DNA of 16,235 nt from Chloroflexota bacterium. Lineage in GTDB: Bacteria > Chloroflexota > Anaerolineae > B4-G1 > SLSP01. The stretch covers positions 1 through 16,235 of the forward strand of contig JAKJAE010000026.1 in the NCBI GenBank assembly GCA_022707665.1, given 5' to 3'. The translations under genes and the position numbers were made by a program. The notes below the pieces were generated by a model, which ran no database searches, was not told where the DNA came from, and saw only the letters and a list, made by a program, of their open reading frames with translations. Shown in pieces: positions 13,816 to 16,235 of the stretch; within the stretch, counting starts at the first letter, position 1, and each line of letters begins with the position of its first letter.

Positions 13816-14910
13816 ATGGTACAACAGCAGCCCGTGCACGCCGCACCGACGTCCGAGGCCGAGCTCGTCCTTCGCATCAGAGACCTCCACACGTACTTCT
13901 ACACCGTCGTGGGCGTGGCCAAAGCCCTGAACGGCGTGAATCTGGATATACCCTACGGCAAAGTGCTGGGGATTGTGGGCGAGAGCGGGTGCGGCAAGAG
14001 CGTCACGGCCTTGTCAGCCATGCGGCTGGTCCTGCCGCCGGGGCGCATTGTGAAAGGCGAGATCCTGCTGAACCGCATCCGCCGCGAGGGAGACACCTAC
14101 ACGGTTCTCGACGAGGTGAACATCACTGACCTCGACCCCCGAGGGCACGAGATCCGCAGTATCCGCGGCCGGGAGATCGCGATGATCTTCCAGGAGCCGA
14201 TGACGTCCCTCAATCCGTCCTACACGGTCGGCAACCAGATTGTAGAGGCCATCCTACTGCACCAAGACGTTAGCAAGGAGGAAGCGCGCGACCGCGCTAT
14301 CAACATCCTGCGGCGGGTAGAACTGCCGAACGCTGAAGCCGTTGTCGACCGCTATCCTCACGAGCTCAGCGGCGGCATGCGGCAGAGGGCCATGATCGCG
14401 ATGGCCCTATCGTGCACGCCGTCCCTATTGATCGCTGATGAACCCACGACCGCGCTTGACGTAACCACCGAGGCCGAAATCCTCGATCTGATGCGTGAGC
14501 TCCAGGCTCAGATGGGGATGACCATCGTCTTCATCACGCACAACCTCGGTGTCGTGGCGCAGATGTGCGATCAGGTCGCAGTGATGTACTTGGGACGCGT
14601 CGTGGAGAGCGCGCCTGTGGATGATATCTTCTACGATCCGCAGCATCCCTATACGCAGGCCCTGCTCCGGTCTATTCCTCGCATCGGTAGCCGCACCAAG
14701 AAGCGCCTCGAACCGATCCGCGGCGTCGTGCCGGATCCCTATGCCGACATTCGGGGCTGCCCGTTCCACGATCGCTGCAGCGCTTGTATGCCGGGCATCT
14801 GTGATGTGCGTGTCCCGGCGATGTCCGTTCTTCCCGGGAAAGTCGGTCACGAGGTTCGCTGCTTTCTGCACTCTGATGCCTACGAAGGAGATGATGGCCA
14901 TGTCGCCTGA
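13816..14910 (+). CDS. Dpp/Opp-type ABC transporter ATPase, DppD-like
   Basis: This is a 364-residue cytoplasmic ATPase that powers the importer. It has Walker A GESGCGKS (55-62), Q-loop Gln126, signature LSGGM (184-188), Walker B LLIADEP (204-210) and switch His242. The C-terminal oligo/dipeptide extension carries cysteines at 315, 321, 324, 329 and 349. Such clusters bind an iron-sulfur cluster in a structurally studied DppD; this copy has one cysteine more than the common C-x5-C-x6-C pattern. AAAGGGA precedes the ATG at 13816, 19 nt after the permease stop. The longer upstream frame runs inside the permease gene and is not used. It pairs with the second ATPase, whose start overlaps this stop. 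Confidence 0.94.
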   Translation: MVQQQPVHAAPTSEAELVLRIRDLHTYFYTVVGVAKALNGVNLDIPYGKVLGIVGESGCGKSVTALSAMRLVLPPGRIVKGEILLNRIRREGDTYTVLDEVNITDLDPRGHEIRSIRGREIAMIFQEPMTSLNPSYTVGNQIVEAILLHQDVSKEEARDRAINILRRVELPNAEAVVDRYPHELSGGMRQRAMIAMALSCTPSLLIADEPTTALDVTTEAEILDLMRELQAQMGMTIVFITHNLGVVAQMCDQVAVMYLGRVVESAPVDDIFYDPQHPYTQALLRSIPRIGSRTKKRLEPIRGVVPDPYADIRGCPFHDRCSACMPGICDVRVPAMSVLPGKVGHEVRCFLHSDAYEGDDGHVA

Positions 14911-15943
14911 GCAACCACAAGACGGCCTACTGCTTGAGGTCGCTGACCTCAAGACGCACTTTCCCATCCGCAAGGGGCTCTTCCGGAAGGTGGTCGGACA
15001 TGTCCGGGCTGTGGACGGCGTCAGTTTCACGCTGCGCAAGGGAGACACGCTGGGATTGGTTGGCGAGAGCGGGTGCGGCAAGACCACCACCGGTCGCACC
15101 ATCGTGCGACTCCTGGACCCCACTGCAGGCACGATGCGCTTCAACGACCCCACTGCCGGATGGGTGGACTTGGGCTCGATGACCCGCAAGGAGCTTGCAC
15201 CGATCCGCCAAAACATCCAGATGATCTTCCAGGACCCATTCTCGTCGCTCAACCCGCGCCTCACGGTGAAGTCGATCGTCGCGGAACCCCTCATCGTCAA
15301 CCACGTCGCAAGGGGCGAAGAGCTGAATGACATCGTTGCCGGACTCCTGAAAGTGGTCGGCATGCGACCCGAGTATATGAGCCGTTATCCCCACGCCTTC
15401 AGCGGCGGACAGCGTCAGCGGCTTGGCATCGCCCGCGCGCTCGCGCTCAATCCCAAGCTCATCATCTGTGACGAGCCCGTCTCTGCGCTGGACGTGTCAA
15501 TCCAGGCCCAGGTGCTGAACCTTCTGGAGGATCTGCAGTCCGACTTCGACCTGACCTACCTCTTCATTGCGCACGACCTGAGCGTCGTAGAACACATCAC
15601 CAACCGCATGGCCGTCATGTATGTTGGTAAACTGGTTGAACTGGCGGCTACCGAGGAGCTCTACTACTCACCGCTGCACCCCTATACCGAAGCCCTCATG
15701 GCCGCCGTACCAATCGCTGACCCGCGTATCCGCGAACGTCCCATCCGCCTGCCCGGCGAGGTCGCCAATCCGGCCAACCCACCGTCAGGGTGCTACTTCC
15801 ATCCGCGCTGCCGCTACGCAAAGGATGTGTGTGCGAAGGAAGAGCCCATACTGAGAGAGCTGGCTCCGGGTCACTGGGTCAGCTGCCACTTGGCGGAGCA
15901 GCTCACGCTGCGAGGTGTAGTCAGTGGCAGTGGGCAGTCGTAA
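14900..15943 (+). CDS. Dpp/Opp-type ABC transporter ATPase, DppF-like
   Basis: This 347-residue second ATPase of the importer forms the heterodimeric motor with the DppD-like subunit. It has Walker A GESGCGKT (55-62), Q-loop [13 protein letters not shown] (108-120), signature FSGGQRQR (167-174), Walker B LIICDEP (187-193) and switch His225. The C-terminal cysteine motif has C298, C304, C311 and C329. Three in-frame ATGs (14891, 14894, 14900) follow AAGGAG at 14885-14890. The third has the best spacing (9 nt) and is chosen; starting at 14894 would add two residues. Each start overlaps the end of the preceding ATPase gene, consistent with translational coupling and equal subunit amounts. The family call is secure. 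Confidence 0.93.
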   Translation: MSPEQPQDGLLLEVADLKTHFPIRKGLFRKVVGHVRAVDGVSFTLRKGDTLGLVGESGCGKTTTGRTIVRLLDPTAGTMRFNDPTAGWVDLGSMTRKELAPIRQNIQMIFQDPFSSLNPRLTVKSIVAEPLIVNHVARGEELNDIVAGLLKVVGMRPEYMSRYPHAFSGGQRQRLGIARALALNPKLIICDEPVSALDVSIQAQVLNLLEDLQSDFDLTYLFIAHDLSVVEHITNRMAVMYVGKLVELAATEELYYSPLHPYTEALMAAVPIADPRIRERPIRLPGEVANPANPPSGCYFHPRCRYAKDVCAKEEPILRELAPGHWVSCHLAEQLTLRGVVSGSGQS

Positions 15944-16235
15944 GCCGGTGCGCTGGCACCAGACCGTGTCCTACATGGTCGCGTGGCTGATCTCCACTGG
16001 GCTCTTGGCAATCGACCTGTTCCTGGTCCGTGGTGTCGTGAATGACGTGCTGACCTCGATCGCCGTTCGGCGAAGCACCACGGAGCCCGACCAATGGCGG
16101 GCAGTCCGCTTGACTTACGGATGGACAGCCGAGACGATCGACTGGACGATCTTGCTCATCATTGCCTGTGTGGGCATCGCGCTCGTGATTTTCATCGAGA
16201 CCTATTACCGCAGGGGACTTCCCGAGGGATTGCTG
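15924..16235 (+). CDS. Unidentified small membrane protein (partial, runs off window)
   Basis: An open frame from GTG at 15924 continues without a stop to the last base, giving 104 codons. The start overlaps the end of the ATPase gene by 20 nt and has GAGGT at 15912-15916, 7 nt upstream; GTG at 15930 and ATG at 15975 are alternatives. Two hydrophobic helices are visible: about residues 15-40 ([18 protein letters not shown]) and 73-92 ([19 protein letters not shown]). They are separated by a polar, charged stretch and followed by ETYYRRG. I do not recognise the family. The tight coupling suggests it is made with the importer, perhaps as an accessory membrane component. The call rests on frame, coupling and hydrophobicity. 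Confidence 0.65.
   Translation, partial: MAVGSRKPVRWHQTVSYMVAWLISTGLLAIDLFLVRGVVNDVLTSIAVRRSTTEPDQWRAVRLTYGWTAETIDWTILLIIACVGIALVIFIETYYRRGLPEGLL

Overview
The window is about 16 kb of moderately GC-rich bacterial chromosome with an accessory or catabolic character: membrane transport plus oxidoreductases, no RNA genes, no mobile elements, no CRISPR. Several traits suggest a Chloroflexota-like bacterium. These are lipoprotein substrate-binding proteins with a Pro/Thr/Ala-rich linker after the lipobox, a long TspO/MBR-type membrane protein, and Dpp-type ABC transporters beside Gfo/Idh/MocA dehydrogenases. This assignment is an inference from style; no marker gene is present.

Left part (1-3830). 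The extreme C-terminus of an unidentified protein is translationally coupled (TGATG overlap) to a DAO-family FAD oxidoreductase that ends at a strong hairpin (1247-1286). A long TspO/MBR-like membrane protein lies convergent to it. Divergent from that, with a 47-bp gap, is an orphan family-5 substrate-binding lipoprotein whose reading frame is broken near 2335. An elaborate inverted repeat (3747-3812) closes this part between convergent genes.

Middle part (3825-8837, minus strand). One apparent operon is transcribed right to left. It has a canonical Gfo/Idh/MocA dehydrogenase (7794-8837), three related non-canonical Gfo/Idh/MocA paralogues (6660-7784, 5507-6619, 4318-5421), and a YbaK-type aminoacyl-tRNA deacylase as last gene (3825-4292). 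The three paralogues share an unusual His-rich nucleotide-binding turn and a Tyr where the canonical one has the active-site His.

Right part (8838-16235, plus strand). A 576-bp divergent control region carries a near-consensus sigma-70 promoter (TTGACA-17-TATTAT). It is overlapped by two 19-bp dyads, one with arms AACGTG/CACGTT. A complete Dpp/Opp-type importer operon follows: a Tat-type lipoprotein binding protein, a strong intercistronic hairpin, two permeases, two ATPases, and the start of a small membrane protein that runs off the window.

Working model (inference): the divergent operons form one regulated module. The Dpp-type importer brings in a glycoside, cyclitol or sugar derivative (family-5 binding proteins carry oligosaccharides in, for example, Thermotoga), and the four dehydrogenases oxidise or epimerise it in the cytoplasm. 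The palindrome at the -35 is the best candidate for the site of a substrate-responsive regulator, which is not encoded in the window.
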